Under the pieces are notes generated by a model that saw only the letters and a list, made by a program, of their open reading frames with translations, was not told the origin of the DNA and searched no databases. From contig NZ_RCDI01000002.1 in assembly GCF_003675875.1 (NCBI RefSeq), forward strand, positions 60,786 to 124,785: a stretch of 64,000 nucleotides of DNA, read 5' to 3'. The DNA comes from Halostella limicola. GTDB taxonomy: Archaea; Halobacteriota; Halobacteria; Halobacteriales; Natronoarchaeaceae. Below are positions 40,871 to 49,953 of the stretch, one piece after another (positions within the stretch are counted from its first letter, which is position 1; each line of letters begins with the position of its first letter). The translations under genes were made by a program, and so were the position numbers.

Positions 40871-42574
40871 ATGCTGACCGCGATCCTCGGGACGCTCGCG
40901 CGGTGCTCCCCGATCGACGCCGATCCCGACGCCGACCTCCGGCGGTCGCTGGGCTTTCTCGACGCTGAGGTCAGCCCGGAGACGGTCGCGACCGCGGGGT
41001 ACGGCGCGGCGGGGGTCGTCGCCGCACTCGCCGTCCCCGTGATCGTTCTGGTTCCGGGGCGCTGGTTCCGCACGACCCTGCTGGCCGCCGTCGCAGCCGC
41101 GCTCGTCGCCGCCCACGCCCTCCGTCGCGGGCCGGTCGTGCTCGCGCGGGCCCGACGGACCGCCGCGCTCGGCGACGCGCCGGGACTCGTCGCCCGCGCC
41201 GTGTTGCGGATGCAGATCGAACCCGCGGTCGAGACTGCGGCCGGCTTCGCCGCCCGGACGGGCAGAGGGCCGCTCGCGGAGAGCCTCGACGGCCACGTCC
41301 GACGCGCAGACGGGACGCCACGGTCGGGGCTCGCGGGCTTCGCCGACGAGTGGGACGCGTGGTTCCCGGCGATCACCCGGGCGACGCACCTGATCGCGGC
41401 CGCCGCGGCGGCCCCCTCCGGCGAGCGGAGTCGGACGCTCGACCGGGCCCTGACCGCCGCGCTCGACGGTACCCGCGACCGGATGGCGGCGTTCGCGAGC
41501 GACGTGCACGCGCCGGCGACCGGGCTGTACGCGTTCGGCGTCTTGCTCCCGCTCGCGCTGGTCGCCGTCGTCCCCGCGGCGGGCGTCGCCGGCGCGCCGG
41601 TGACGCTCCCGCTGTTCGTCTTCGCGTACGACGCGGTGCTCCCGCTCGGCCTCGTCTCCGGGAGCGCGTGGCTCCTCCTCCGGCGGCCCGTCGCCTTCCC
41701 GCCGCCGGCGGTCTCGCGGTCCCATCCCGACGTCCCCGACCGGCGCTGGCCGCCGGTCGCTATCGGCGGCGCGGCCGGCGCGCTCGCCGCGGCGGGGAGC
41801 GCTCTGCTCCTCCCGGTCTGGACGGCGTGGGTCGCCGGCGTCGGGGTCGGGGTCGGCGCGACGCTCGTCCGCTGGTACCGCCCCATCGTCGAGGTGCGCG
41901 AGCGCGTCCGGTCGGTCGAGGAGGGCCTCGTCGACGCGCTCTACCTCGTCGGCCGCCGCGTCGCCGAGGGGGAGGCGGTCGAGTCCGCCGTCGAGCGGGC
42001 CGCGGAGGAGGTGGGCGGCGCGACCGGCGAGGTGTTGACCGCCGCGAGCCGCCGGGGGCGCCAGCTCGGCGTCGGCGTCCGCGAGTCCTTCCTCGGCGAG
42101 TACGGCGCGCTCGCGGACGTGCCGAGCCCGCGGACCAGAAGCACCGCCGCTCTGCTGGCCATCGCCGCGGTCGAGGGGCGACCCGCGGGACGGGCGGTCG
42201 TCGCGATGGCCGACCACGTCGAGGAGCTCCAGACGGTCGAACGGGAGGCCCAGCGCGAACTGGCCCGCGTGACGGGGACGCTCCGGAGCACGGCGAGCGC
42301 GTTCGGCCCGCTCGTGGCCGGCACGACGGTCGCGCTGGCCGGCGGCATCGGCGGCGCGGACCTCGGCGGGAGCGCGCTCCCCGTCCCCGGGCTCGGACTG
42401 GCCGTCGGCGCGTACGTCCTCCTGCTCGCGGTCGTCCTCGCGGCGCTCTCGGCCGGGCTCGAACACGGCCTCGACCGCGCCGTCGTCGGCTACCGCGCCG
42501 GTCGCGCCCTCTGCTCCGCGACGCTGGTCTACCTGGTCGCGTTCGCCGCCGGCGGCGCGCTGGTGAACGTTTAA
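40871..42574 (+). CDS. Type II secretion F-like membrane platform protein (PilC/TadC-like)
   Basis: 567 residues, starting 3 bases after the ATPase stop. It has eight or nine hydrophobic segments in two blocks (about 45-90 and 215-320 in the first half; 460-567 in the second) separated by cytoplasmic helical T2SSF domains with VEEGLVDALYLVGRRVAEGEAVESAVERAAEE. This double-T2SSF layout is typical of archaeal pilus and archaellum platform proteins (PilC, FlaJ). It anchors the ATPase and the growing filament at the membrane. Confidence 0.9.
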   Translation: MLTAILGTLARCSPIDADPDADLRRSLGFLDAEVSPETVATAGYGAAGVVAALAVPVIVLVPGRWFRTTLLAAVAAALVAAHALRRGPVVLARARRTAALGDAPGLVARAVLRMQIEPAVETAAGFAARTGRGPLAESLDGHVRRADGTPRSGLAGFADEWDAWFPAITRATHLIAAAAAAPSGERSRTLDRALTAALDGTRDRMAAFASDVHAPATGLYAFGVLLPLALVAVVPAAGVAGAPVTLPLFVFAYDAVLPLGLVSGSAWLLLRRPVAFPPPAVSRSHPDVPDRRWPPVAIGGAAGALAAAGSALLLPVWTAWVAGVGVGVGATLVRWYRPIVEVRERVRSVEEGLVDALYLVGRRVAEGEAVESAVERAAEEVGGATGEVLTAASRRGRQLGVGVRESFLGEYGALADVPSPRTRSTAALLAIAAVEGRPAGRAVVAMADHVEELQTVEREAQRELARVTGTLRSTASAFGPLVAGTTVALAGGIGGADLGGSALPVPGLGLAVGAYVLLLAVVLAALSAGLEHGLDRAVVGYRAGRALCSATLVYLVAFAAGGALVNV

Positions 42575-42600
42575 GGCGGAGAGCGCGGCGAAGGCGGGCC

Positions 42601-43071
42601 ATGTTCGACGCGCCAGTGGACACGTGGTACCTCGCCGTCGGCGTGGCGCTCGCGGGCGTCGCGTTCGCCGGCGTCGCCGCCGACCTGCCGACCCGCGCGC
42701 CGCCCGACGCGGCTGGGGCGGCCGCGACGATCGACGCCGTCGCGGCGAGCGAACGGCCGGGCACGGCCGAACACCCGGTCGACGCGCCGGAGATCAAACT
42801 CGGCCCGCACCGGGTCGCTCTGCGCAACGGCGGCGGCACGGCGAGCGAGACGTTCGCTTACGGCCCCGTGACCCCGGTCACCGACGGGGGGCCGCTGGCG
42901 ACGGTTCTCCGCGGCAGGGACCCGGTTCGGGTCTTCCCGTCGCCCGACGCGCTCCGCCGCGCCGCGGCGGCCGCGAGGGAGCGCGACCCCGAGTGGCGGC
43001 GCGCGGACGGTCGTATCGTGGTCCGAACGATCACCTGGGAGGGTACTCGTGTCACGCTCGTCGACGCGTAG
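42601..43071 (+). CDS. Single-anchor protein of the pilus-like operon (DUF7283-like)
   Basis: 156 residues. Residues 9-28 (WYLAVGVALAGVAFAGVAAD) form one hydrophobic segment near the N-terminus; the rest is a soluble domain with IKLGPHRVALRNGG, TASETFAYGPVTPV and a C-terminal IVVRTITWEGTRVTLVDA. It looks like an extracellular pilin-like subunit, with an inferred N-in, C-out topology. No classical prepilin peptidase site (basic residue and Gly/Ala before the helix) is evident. It begins 26 bases after the platform gene. Confidence 0.72.
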   Translation: MFDAPVDTWYLAVGVALAGVAFAGVAADLPTRAPPDAAGAAATIDAVAASERPGTAEHPVDAPEIKLGPHRVALRNGGGTASETFAYGPVTPVTDGGPLATVLRGRDPVRVFPSPDALRRAAAAARERDPEWRRADGRIVVRTITWEGTRVTLVDA

Positions 43072-43438
43072 GGGCCAGACCGAACCGCTGGCCGTCCTCG
43101 CCGCGCTGTTCGCCGTCGGGGCAGGGATCGCCCTGTACGCCGGGGTCGTCGACACGAGTCTCGGCGGGCGCGACGCCCCCGACGCCGACCCGACGGTCGA
43201 CCGCGTGCGGAGCGAGGTCTCGGAGAACGGCGTCGTCGATCCGACGGCCCTCTCGGCGGCGAGCGAGGTCGGTCCCGACGGCCGCAGCGTCCGGATCGAA
43301 CTGCGCGCCGACGGGCGGGAGTGGACCGCCGGTCCCGAATCGCCGCCGGACGCCCGGTCGGCGTCGCGGCGGGTGAGCGTCCGCGTAGCGCCGGGGAAGG
43401 TCCGGGTCGGGCGGCTCCGCGCGGAGGTGTGGTCGTGA
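43049..43438 (+). CDS. Pilin-like protein (DUF7285-like)
   Basis: 129 residues with a GTG start inside the end of the preceding gene (23-base overlap). MSRSSTRRGQTEPLAVLAALFAVGAG is close to an archaeal class III prepilin leader: basic residues, then RGQTEP directly ahead of the hydrophobic helix. The exposed domain is short (about 90 residues) with ADGREWTAGPESPPDARS. It is the best candidate for a real minor or major pilin in this cluster. Cleavage would fall after Gly in RRG/QTEP if the usual rule applies. Confidence 0.74.
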   Translation: MSRSSTRRGQTEPLAVLAALFAVGAGIALYAGVVDTSLGGRDAPDADPTVDRVRSEVSENGVVDPTALSAASEVGPDGRSVRIELRADGREWTAGPESPPDARSASRRVSVRVAPGKVRVGRLRAEVWS

Positions 43439-44274
43439 CCGACCGCGCCGTCAGCACGGTCGTCGACGCGGCCCTGTGCCTGCTGCTCGTCAGCGGCGCG
43501 GTCGCCACGCTGGTCGCGCTCCCCGAGGAGCCGGAGCCGTCGCGCGCCGACGCCGCCGACGATGCGGCGAACGCCGTCGGCGCGAGCACGGCGCGGGTGA
43601 ACTACACGCTCGCCGCCGGCGATCGCGACCTGGAGCGGTCGGCCCACGGCACGCTGGCCGAGCATCTCGCCGACGCCGCGGTGGCGAACGCGTCGGTCCG
43701 CGGCCGCCCGCTCTCGAACGCGAGCGACGGGTTCGAACGGGCGGCGACGGCGCTCGTCGCGGCGGAGCTGGCCCGTCCGAACGGCTCCGTGGCGGTCCGC
43801 GCCCGCTGGGAACCCTACCCCGACGCGCCGATCGGCGGGGAAGCGAGCGCGGGCGTCGCCCCGCCCCCGGGCGCCGACGTCCACGTGGCGACGCTAACGG
43901 TACCGAGCGGGGCGGCGATGAACCGCGAGGACGCCCGATCCGCGGCCGATGATGGCTACCGAAGCGTCGCCCGGGTCGCCGCGCACGGCGTCGTCGAGAC
44001 GCTGTTCCCGCCGGAGGAGACGGCGCTGTCGCTGCAGGATCCCGCGACGGAATCCGCGACGGTCGCCCGCTACCGTCGCGCGGCGGGGCTGTTCGGTTCC
44101 CAGGTCGACGTCGACGGACCGGACGACGTCCCCCGCGCGAACGACCGCCTCGCCGACGCCCTCGTCGACGAGTTCGCGGGCGACCTCGCGTCACGGTACG
44201 ACACCCCCCGCGCTGCCGCCGACGCGGTCGCGGTTGGCGAGGTCCGCATCACCGTCAGGGCGTGGGAACGATGA
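43435..44274 (+). CDS. Pilin-like protein (DUF7284-like)
   Basis: 279 residues, GTG start overlapping the previous stop by 4 bases. RAVSTVVDAALCLLLVSGAV forms the N-terminal hydrophobic helix; RAVST recalls the RAVSPVI motif of archaeal pilins. An exterior domain of about 230 residues follows with several Asn-X-Ser/Thr sequons (NYT, NAS) that could be N-glycosylated. The next gene overlaps by 4 bases. Function is inferred from the operon. Confidence 0.74.
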   Translation: MTDRAVSTVVDAALCLLLVSGAVATLVALPEEPEPSRADAADDAANAVGASTARVNYTLAAGDRDLERSAHGTLAEHLADAAVANASVRGRPLSNASDGFERAATALVAAELARPNGSVAVRARWEPYPDAPIGGEASAGVAPPPGADVHVATLTVPSGAAMNREDARSAADDGYRSVARVAAHGVVETLFPPEETALSLQDPATESATVARYRRAAGLFGSQVDVDGPDDVPRANDRLADALVDEFAGDLASRYDTPRAAADAVAVGEVRITVRAWER

Positions 44275-47200
44275 GGCTGGCCGACGACGACCGCGGGCGG
44301 GTCCCGTTCGCGCTGGTCGGCGTGCTGCTGCTGGTCGGCAGCGCGACCCTCGGCGTCTCGTTACTCGACGACGGTCGCCGCGGCGCGGACCTCGACGCCG
44401 ACGCCGCCATGAACCGCGGCGACGCCGCCGCGCAGACGGCGCTCCGGAGCGCGGTCGCCGACGCGAGCAGGCGGGCGGCGGCGGAGCCGGTCCTCGAACC
44501 CGCTGACACCCCGTACGGCAGAGCGATCAACGACACCGAACCGTTCCGCGACTACCTGCGGATACGGATCTACCTCGCCGTTCGGGACCGCCTCGCGGCC
44601 GTCGACGAGCGCGTCAGGAGCGTTCGGGTTCGGGCGTCGCTCCCGCCCGTGACGAACGAGTCCACCCTCCGAGCGGCGAAGCGGCGCGTGTCGGTCGAGC
44701 GCGGCGGGGAGGGCCGCATCCGTGTCGCGGTGCGAAACGTCTCGCTGGTCGCTGCGCGGAACGGCGAGCGGATCGCGAGCGGGGAGCGCTCGCTCCGCGC
44801 GACGGTGCCGACGCCCGCGCTCCTGCTGCACGACCGCGTCGAGCGGTACGAGGAGCGACTGAACCGCGGGGCGCTCGACGGGGCGGGCTTCGGACGGCGG
44901 TTCACGGCCCGGCTGTACGCGATGGCCTGGGCGCGGGGCTACGCCCAGTACGGCGGCGGCCCGATCTCGAACGTCGTCGGGAACCGCCACGTCGAACTGG
45001 CCGCCAACGGGGCGGCGCTGGAGACCCAGCGGGCCGTGTTCGGGCGCGCGGACCCGGCGGGGCGGGCGGGCCTCGCCCGGGGGACCGCTCGCGTCGGACT
45101 CACCGACGCGCTGGCGGGGAGCGGCGTCGGCGGGCAGGAGTGGGTGGACTACGTCCTCGGCAACGGCGACCCGCCGACCGGTTCGGTCCCCGGGCGAGTC
45201 GCCGCCCTCGCCGACCGGCCGTCCGCGTCGACCGAGATGACGGTCGGGGTGAACCGCACCGCGGACGCCGCGACGTACGACCTGCTCGCGGGGGGAGACG
45301 GCGAGCGGACGCTGGAGACCGTTCTCGACGACGCCTACGCGGTCGACGCTCGGCTCGTGACGAACGTGCGGCCGGTGTACTCCGAGGTCGAGCCCCCATC
45401 CGAGCCCGACGGCGAGGGGTGGGTGCTGAACGACACGGAGCGGCGGAGGACCTACGAGGTCGCGGAGGGGTCGGCCGTCGCGCCGTCCCTCGCGGAGGGG
45501 TATCACGAACTGGCGACCTACAGCCGGGTCGTGGCCGAGACCACCGTCGTCCACCGCGAGTGGGTGCGGGAGAACGAGACGGCGACGACCGTCGATCGTC
45601 GGACGACCCGCTACCGCGTCGGCCTCCGCGTGGCGGGGTCGCACTCGGCGGGCGAACTCGTCCCCGACCGCCCCGTGGCCGGCGTCCACCGCGAGGGCGG
45701 CGCGCTGGACGGTCCGAACCACCGAGCGGTAGCGTCCCGGGCGACCCGGAAGCTCGTGACTGACCGCGGCGGAGCGAGCGCCCTGGCGCGGCGAGCAGTC
45801 GCCGACGGCGACGCGGAAGCCGAAACGAGGCTCGCAGCGCGTCAACCCGACGCCCTCGGCGGGTGGGTGTACCGCGATCTGATGGATCTCCGCGAGCGCG
45901 TGCGCAACGTCTCGGTCGCTGTCGAGCGCGGCGCGATGGGGACGAGCGCGAACCCGCCCGCCGAACTCGCCGCGACGCTGCGGGACCGGCGGGCCGCTCT
46001 CGTCGACGCGCCCGACCGCTACGACGGCGTCGCAGACCGGGCCCGCGTCGCCGCCCGCGCCGCGTACGTCGACCGGACTATCGCCCGCCTGGAGCGGCAG
46101 GCGGACGCCGTCGACGAGACGCAGTCGGAGTTCGGCGACGCGCTCGGTCGGGTCGGCGCGGTCACCGACGACCGACTCGACGCCCTGGTCGACGCGCGCG
46201 ACGCGGTCACCCGCCCCGGCCGGCACCTCGTGCGTGCTGACGGGGGCGCGGTGGCGGTCCGGGTCAACGGCGCGCCGTCGTATCTCACCGTCGCGGGCGT
46301 CGACGCCGACCGCCTGCCCGCGGTGACCGCCGGCGAGACGTACCACCCGCTCGCCGCCCGCAACGTGAACGCGGTGACAGTCCCCTACGGCGACGCCGCC
46401 GACCGCATCACCGGCAAGTTCGTCGACGACACCACCCGGGTCGACCTCCGGACGGCGGCGCGGACGCTGCACGAGACGAACCGGATCCTCGCGGTGACCG
46501 ACGACGCGGAACTGGCGGACCGGCGCGACGAACTGCGCGAGGCGGTCGAACCGGCCCTCGACAGCGTCACCGCGGAGGCGGCGACGGAGTTGGCCGCGGC
46601 CACGACGCTCGAAGAGGGTGCGGCCCACGATGCGGCCATGGCGGGCCTTCGCCGCTGGGACTCGACCGGGGCCCGGGCGCTGGCGATGGCGAACGGATCG
46701 GCCGCGGGAGCGATCGCCGACGCCGCGGCCGCCCGGGGCGACACGCCGGACGGTGAGGCGTGGCGGGACAGGGTCCGGACGCGCCTCGCCGTGGCGACGA
46801 CGAGGGCGAGCGACAAACGAGCGGTGCGGCCGCCGGAGGGGCCCGTCCGGGACGCGGCGGACCACCTCCGCGGGATGGCCCGGGACCGCATTCAGTCCGC
46901 GGTCGAACAGGGGCTCGAAAACGCGTCGGAGCGGGTGACGGAGCGCCTGACGAAAGGACGGAGCGCCGTCCCCGCCGGGGTCCCGGTGACGCCCGTCCCG
47001 GGGTACTGGTACGCCACGGCCAACGCCTGGCAGGTGAACGTCTCCGGCGAGTACGCGCGCTTCACCGTCAGGACCGGCCGCGCCGCGCCCACCGCGCCCG
47101 GCGGTACCGTCGCCTACTCGCGCGACGGGTCGACGGTGACGCTCGACGTGGACGGCGACGGGAGCCCGGACCGCCTCGGCCGCGCGACGCGGGTGTCGTT

Positions 47201-47327
47201 CGACGCGGAGACGACCGTCCTCGTCGTCGTTCCGCCGGGCAAGAGCGGCGTCGGCGACGTGGACGGCCAGCGCACCGAGGAGTCCCCCGGGTGGCCGGAT
47301 GCGGGGACGAGCGCGCCCGCGATGTGA
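44271..47327 (+). CDS. Giant pilin-like surface protein (DUF7286-like) with Ca-binding-like loop
   Basis: 1018 residues. A hydrophobic helix at about residues 10-32 (RVPFALVGVLLLVGSATLG) is followed by an extracellular part rich in Ala/Arg/Asp, with helical blocks and many N-glycosylation sequons (NDT, NVS, NRT, NAS). Near residue 960 a DVDGDGSPDRLGR segment fits a D-x-D-x-D-G calcium-binding loop of the EF-hand/dockerin/thrombospondin-repeat kind. It could be a tip adhesin or stalk protein. The ATG overlaps the preceding stop by 4 bases. Confidence 0.75.
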   Translation: MRLADDDRGRVPFALVGVLLLVGSATLGVSLLDDGRRGADLDADAAMNRGDAAAQTALRSAVADASRRAAAEPVLEPADTPYGRAINDTEPFRDYLRIRIYLAVRDRLAAVDERVRSVRVRASLPPVTNESTLRAAKRRVSVERGGEGRIRVAVRNVSLVAARNGERIASGERSLRATVPTPALLLHDRVERYEERLNRGALDGAGFGRRFTARLYAMAWARGYAQYGGGPISNVVGNRHVELAANGAALETQRAVFGRADPAGRAGLARGTARVGLTDALAGSGVGGQEWVDYVLGNGDPPTGSVPGRVAALADRPSASTEMTVGVNRTADAATYDLLAGGDGERTLETVLDDAYAVDARLVTNVRPVYSEVEPPSEPDGEGWVLNDTERRRTYEVAEGSAVAPSLAEGYHELATYSRVVAETTVVHREWVRENETATTVDRRTTRYRVGLRVAGSHSAGELVPDRPVAGVHREGGALDGPNHRAVASRATRKLVTDRGGASALARRAVADGDAEAETRLAARQPDALGGWVYRDLMDLRERVRNVSVAVERGAMGTSANPPAELAATLRDRRAALVDAPDRYDGVADRARVAARAAYVDRTIARLERQADAVDETQSEFGDALGRVGAVTDDRLDALVDARDAVTRPGRHLVRADGGAVAVRVNGAPSYLTVAGVDADRLPAVTAGETYHPLAARNVNAVTVPYGDAADRITGKFVDDTTRVDLRTAARTLHETNRILAVTDDAELADRRDELREAVEPALDSVTAEAATELAAATTLEEGAAHDAAMAGLRRWDSTGARALAMANGSAAGAIADAAAARGDTPDGEAWRDRVRTRLAVATTRASDKRAVRPPEGPVRDAADHLRGMARDRIQSAVEQGLENASERVTERLTKGRSAVPAGVPVTPVPGYWYATANAWQVNVSGEYARFTVRTGRAAPTAPGGTVAYSRDGSTVTLDVDGDGSPDRLGRATRVSFDAETTVLVVVPPGKSGVGDVDGQRTEESPGWPDAGTSAPAM

Positions 47328-47361
47328 AGCGCACTTGTACCGCGATCGCGTACGTCGGGTC

Positions 47362-47790
47362 ATGTTCCACGAGCAGCGGATGGACGTCGACGGGCTGACG
47401 CCGGCGGACCTGCGGGCGGAGTACGAGGCCGACCTCGCCGACGCGGTCGAGGCGGTCGGGATAGACGCGGCCGTCGAGGAGACGACCCTCGATCGCGACG
47501 CACTGACGGCCCTCGTCGAAGACGAATCGCCGTCGCTGAGCCTGGAGGAGGCCGCGCAGGTCCAGTCGCTGGCCGACGGCGTCGCCGACGCCGAGACGGT
47601 CGTCGAGATGGCCTGCGAGCACCTCTTGTTGGGGATGACGACCGGCGTGATGGACGTCGACGCCGTCTCGCGGGACCTGGCGATCGACCTCGACCCGAAG
47701 GAGGTCCAGCAGAAGATCGAGCGCCGCGCGCCGATGAGCTTCGACGAGTTCGTCCACGTCCAGCACGCCATCGCGAACGGGCAGCCGTAG
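47362..47790 (+). CDS. Conserved haloarchaeal protein (DUF5791-like)
   Basis: 142 residues, acidic and all-helical. LTPADLRAEYEADLADAVEAVG, LEEAAQVQSLADG and MDVDAVSRDLAIDLDPKEVQQKIERRAPM are the conserved stretches. A helix-turn-helix-like arrangement in the first half (TLDRDALTALVEDESPSLSLEEAAQV) could be a lambda-repressor-type fold, but residues for DNA binding are not distinctive. It starts 34 bases after the pilus-like operon; ATG in GTCATG. Function unknown. Confidence 0.72.
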   Translation: MFHEQRMDVDGLTPADLRAEYEADLADAVEAVGIDAAVEETTLDRDALTALVEDESPSLSLEEAAQVQSLADGVADAETVVEMACEHLLLGMTTGVMDVDAVSRDLAIDLDPKEVQQKIERRAPMSFDEFVHVQHAIANGQP

Positions 47791-47821
47791 CTACTACGTC
47801 ACTGCGGTCGAACCACCGGCT

Positions 47822-48718
47822 ATGAACGTCGCCATTCTCGGGTGCGGGTACGTCGGCCTCGAACTCGGCCGCCAGTTGCGCGAACGCGGTCACGAGGTCG
47901 TCGGCGTCCGGCGGTCGGACGGCGGTATCGAGGCGGTCGAGCGGGCGGGGTTGGAGCCCGTGCGGGCAGACGTGACGGACCGGGACGACCTCGATCGCGT
48001 CCCGGACGCCGACGCGCTGGTGTTCGCGGCCAGCTCGGGCGGTCGCGGCGCCGACGCGGCCCGACGCGTCTACGTCGAGGGGCTGCGAACGGTCGTCAAT
48101 GCATTCGGCGAGCGGTCGTCGCCGCCGGAGCGGCTCGTCTACACGTCGAGCACCGGCGTGTACGGCGACCACGGCGGCGACTGGGTCGACGAGGCGACGC
48201 CGCTGGAGCCGACGACCGAGAAGACCGAGGTGCTCGTCGAGGCGGAGCGGATCGCGCGAGAGACGGCCGCGGAACACGGCATCGACGGCACCGTCGCTCG
48301 GTTCGCGGGGCTGTACGGCCCCGACAGGTACCGGCTGGAGCGCTACGTCGAGGGGCCCGTCACCGAGGGGTACCTGAACATGGTCCATCGCGACGACGCC
48401 GCCGGGGCAGTGCGATACCTGCTGGAGGGGGACCTGGCCCGCGACGAGGCGGTGCTCGTGGTCGACGACGAACCCGTCTCGAAGTGGGAGTTCGCCGACT
48501 GGCTGGCGGCGGAGTGCGGCGAGGACCCGCCGGAGAAGCGCACCAAGGCGGAGCGGCTGGCCGACGGAACCCTCTCCGAGACTGCGCGGCGGCGGCTCCG
48601 GACGAGCAAGCGCTGCTCGAACGACAGGCTCCGGTCCCTCGGGTACGAACCGGCGTATCCGACGTTCAGAGAGGGGTACGCAGCCGCGATCGACGCGTAT
48701 CTCGGTGATGGCCCGTAG
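47822..48718 (+). CDS. NAD-dependent epimerase/dehydratase family protein (atypical extended SDR)
   Basis: 298 residues. AILGCGYVGLELGRQL is the NAD-binding GxGxxG motif. It continues VVGVRRSDGG, ALVFAASSGGRG and VYTSSTGVYGDHGGDWVDEATPL, typical of extended SDRs. The usual YxxxK catalytic pair is not at its expected place, which resembles the atypical YeeZ-type members; it may be a reductase or a binding protein. Its stop TAG overlaps a GTG that could begin the next frame. The substrate is unknown; a sugar nucleotide is only the family default. Confidence 0.82.
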   Translation: MNVAILGCGYVGLELGRQLRERGHEVVGVRRSDGGIEAVERAGLEPVRADVTDRDDLDRVPDADALVFAASSGGRGADAARRVYVEGLRTVVNAFGERSSPPERLVYTSSTGVYGDHGGDWVDEATPLEPTTEKTEVLVEAERIARETAAEHGIDGTVARFAGLYGPDRYRLERYVEGPVTEGYLNMVHRDDAAGAVRYLLEGDLARDEAVLVVDDEPVSKWEFADWLAAECGEDPPEKRTKAERLADGTLSETARRRLRTSKRCSNDRLRSLGYEPAYPTFREGYAAAIDAYLGDGP

Positions 48719-48756
48719 TGGGAAGATTCTTGTTCGTTCACAAAGAGGTGGGGGGT

Positions 48757-49920
48757 ATGTGGCCGTCGACACGGCCGTTCACGTTCCACGAAGGGGTAGA
48801 GGCGTGGACGGCGTCGCTGGAGCCGGTCGAGATCGTTCTGATCGGCCTCGGCGGTATCGCACTGCTTCTGGGGATCGGCGTCGCCCTCCGGTGGCTCCGG
48901 CGGTCCCCCGGCGAGCGGTTCCGCCGCCTGCTCTCGAACCGCGACGAGGTCGCGGTGCTGATGCACCCGAACCCCGACCCCGACGCGATGTCCTCGGCGA
49001 TGGCCGTCGCGGCGATCGCGGAGTCGGTCGACACCGACGCGACCCTCCAGTATCCGGGCGAGATCCGCCACCAGGAGAACCGCGCGTTCCAGACGGTGCT
49101 CGGCCTCGACTTCGAGCGCATCGAGACCGCCGCGGACCTGGTCGCCGACGAGGTCGTGCTGGTCGACCACAACGCGCCGCGTGGGTTCGAGGGCGCGTCG
49201 TCGGTCGAACCGACCGCCGTCGTCGACCACCACCCCGGCAACGGACGGGGCGACGACTTTACCGACGTGCGGACGGACTACGGGGCCTGCGCGACGATAC
49301 TCACCGAGTACCTCCGGTCGCTCGGCGCGTCGCCGAACTCGAGCGGCGACGAGTCGACCCCGGCGCTCACCGACGAGGTCGCGACCGGACTGCTCTACGG
49401 CGTCCAGTCGGACACGAACCGGCTGACCAAGGGGTGTTCCTCCGCGGAGTTCGACGCCTGCGCCTTCCTCTACCCCGGCGTCGACCAGGCGGTGCTCGAC
49501 CGGATCGCCAACCCGCAGGTCAGCGCCGGCGTGCTGGAGACGAAGGCCCGCGCGATCAACGACCGGGAAGTCCGCGGCTCGTTCGCGGTGTCCGACGTGG
49601 GCGACGTGCCCGTCGTCGACGCCATCCCGCAGGCGGCCGACGAACTGACGAGCCTCGAAGGCGTCACGGCGGTCGTCGTCTACGGCGAGTACGAGGGCAC
49701 GCTCCACCTCTCGGGGCGCTCGCGGGACGACCGGGTCCACATGGGCGAGGCGCTCAGGGCGGTCGTCGAGGACATCCCGATGGCGAACGCGGGAGGGCAC
49801 GCCCGGATGGGCGGGGGGCAGGTGTCGGTCGAGCACATGCAGGGGATCGGTCCCTCGGACGGCGTCTCCCGCGAGGAGTTCACCGACCGGCTGTTCGGGG
49901 CGCTCGACGGCGACGTGTAG
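48757..49920 (+). CDS. Membrane-anchored DHH-family phosphoesterase
   Basis: 387 residues from the chosen ATG (a GTG 39 bases earlier overlaps the preceding stop). A hydrophobic helix lies at about residues 24-44. The DHH domain follows with LMHPNPDPDAMSSAMAV, VLVDHN and AVVDHHPGNGRG (the DHH motif is DHHP). DHHA1 shows GGHARMGGGQVSVEHMQG. Relatives hydrolyse nanoRNA, pAp or cyclic di-AMP. The membrane anchor suggests a c-di-AMP phosphodiesterase-like role at the membrane, but this is unproven. The ATG follows AAAGAGGTGGGGGGT, a purine-rich ribosome-binding region. Confidence 0.86.
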   Translation: MWPSTRPFTFHEGVEAWTASLEPVEIVLIGLGGIALLLGIGVALRWLRRSPGERFRRLLSNRDEVAVLMHPNPDPDAMSSAMAVAAIAESVDTDATLQYPGEIRHQENRAFQTVLGLDFERIETAADLVADEVVLVDHNAPRGFEGASSVEPTAVVDHHPGNGRGDDFTDVRTDYGACATILTEYLRSLGASPNSSGDESTPALTDEVATGLLYGVQSDTNRLTKGCSSAEFDACAFLYPGVDQAVLDRIANPQVSAGVLETKARAINDREVRGSFAVSDVGDVPVVDAIPQAADELTSLEGVTAVVVYGEYEGTLHLSGRSRDDRVHMGEALRAVVEDIPMANAGGHARMGGGQVSVEHMQGIGPSDGVSREEFTDRLFGALDGDV

Positions 49921-49953
49921 CCCTTTTTGCACGGCGAGCGCGTACGGCGACCC

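Noticed and set aside
38948..42466. 1172-codon open frame on the minus strand
   Set aside because: Exact antisense of the pilus ATPase and platform genes. The composition is R/D/G/E-rich and repeats without motifs; third-position GC bias explains it.
44361..47771. 1136-codon open frame on the minus strand
   Set aside because: Antisense shadow of the giant pilin-like gene. No start signal, no motif.
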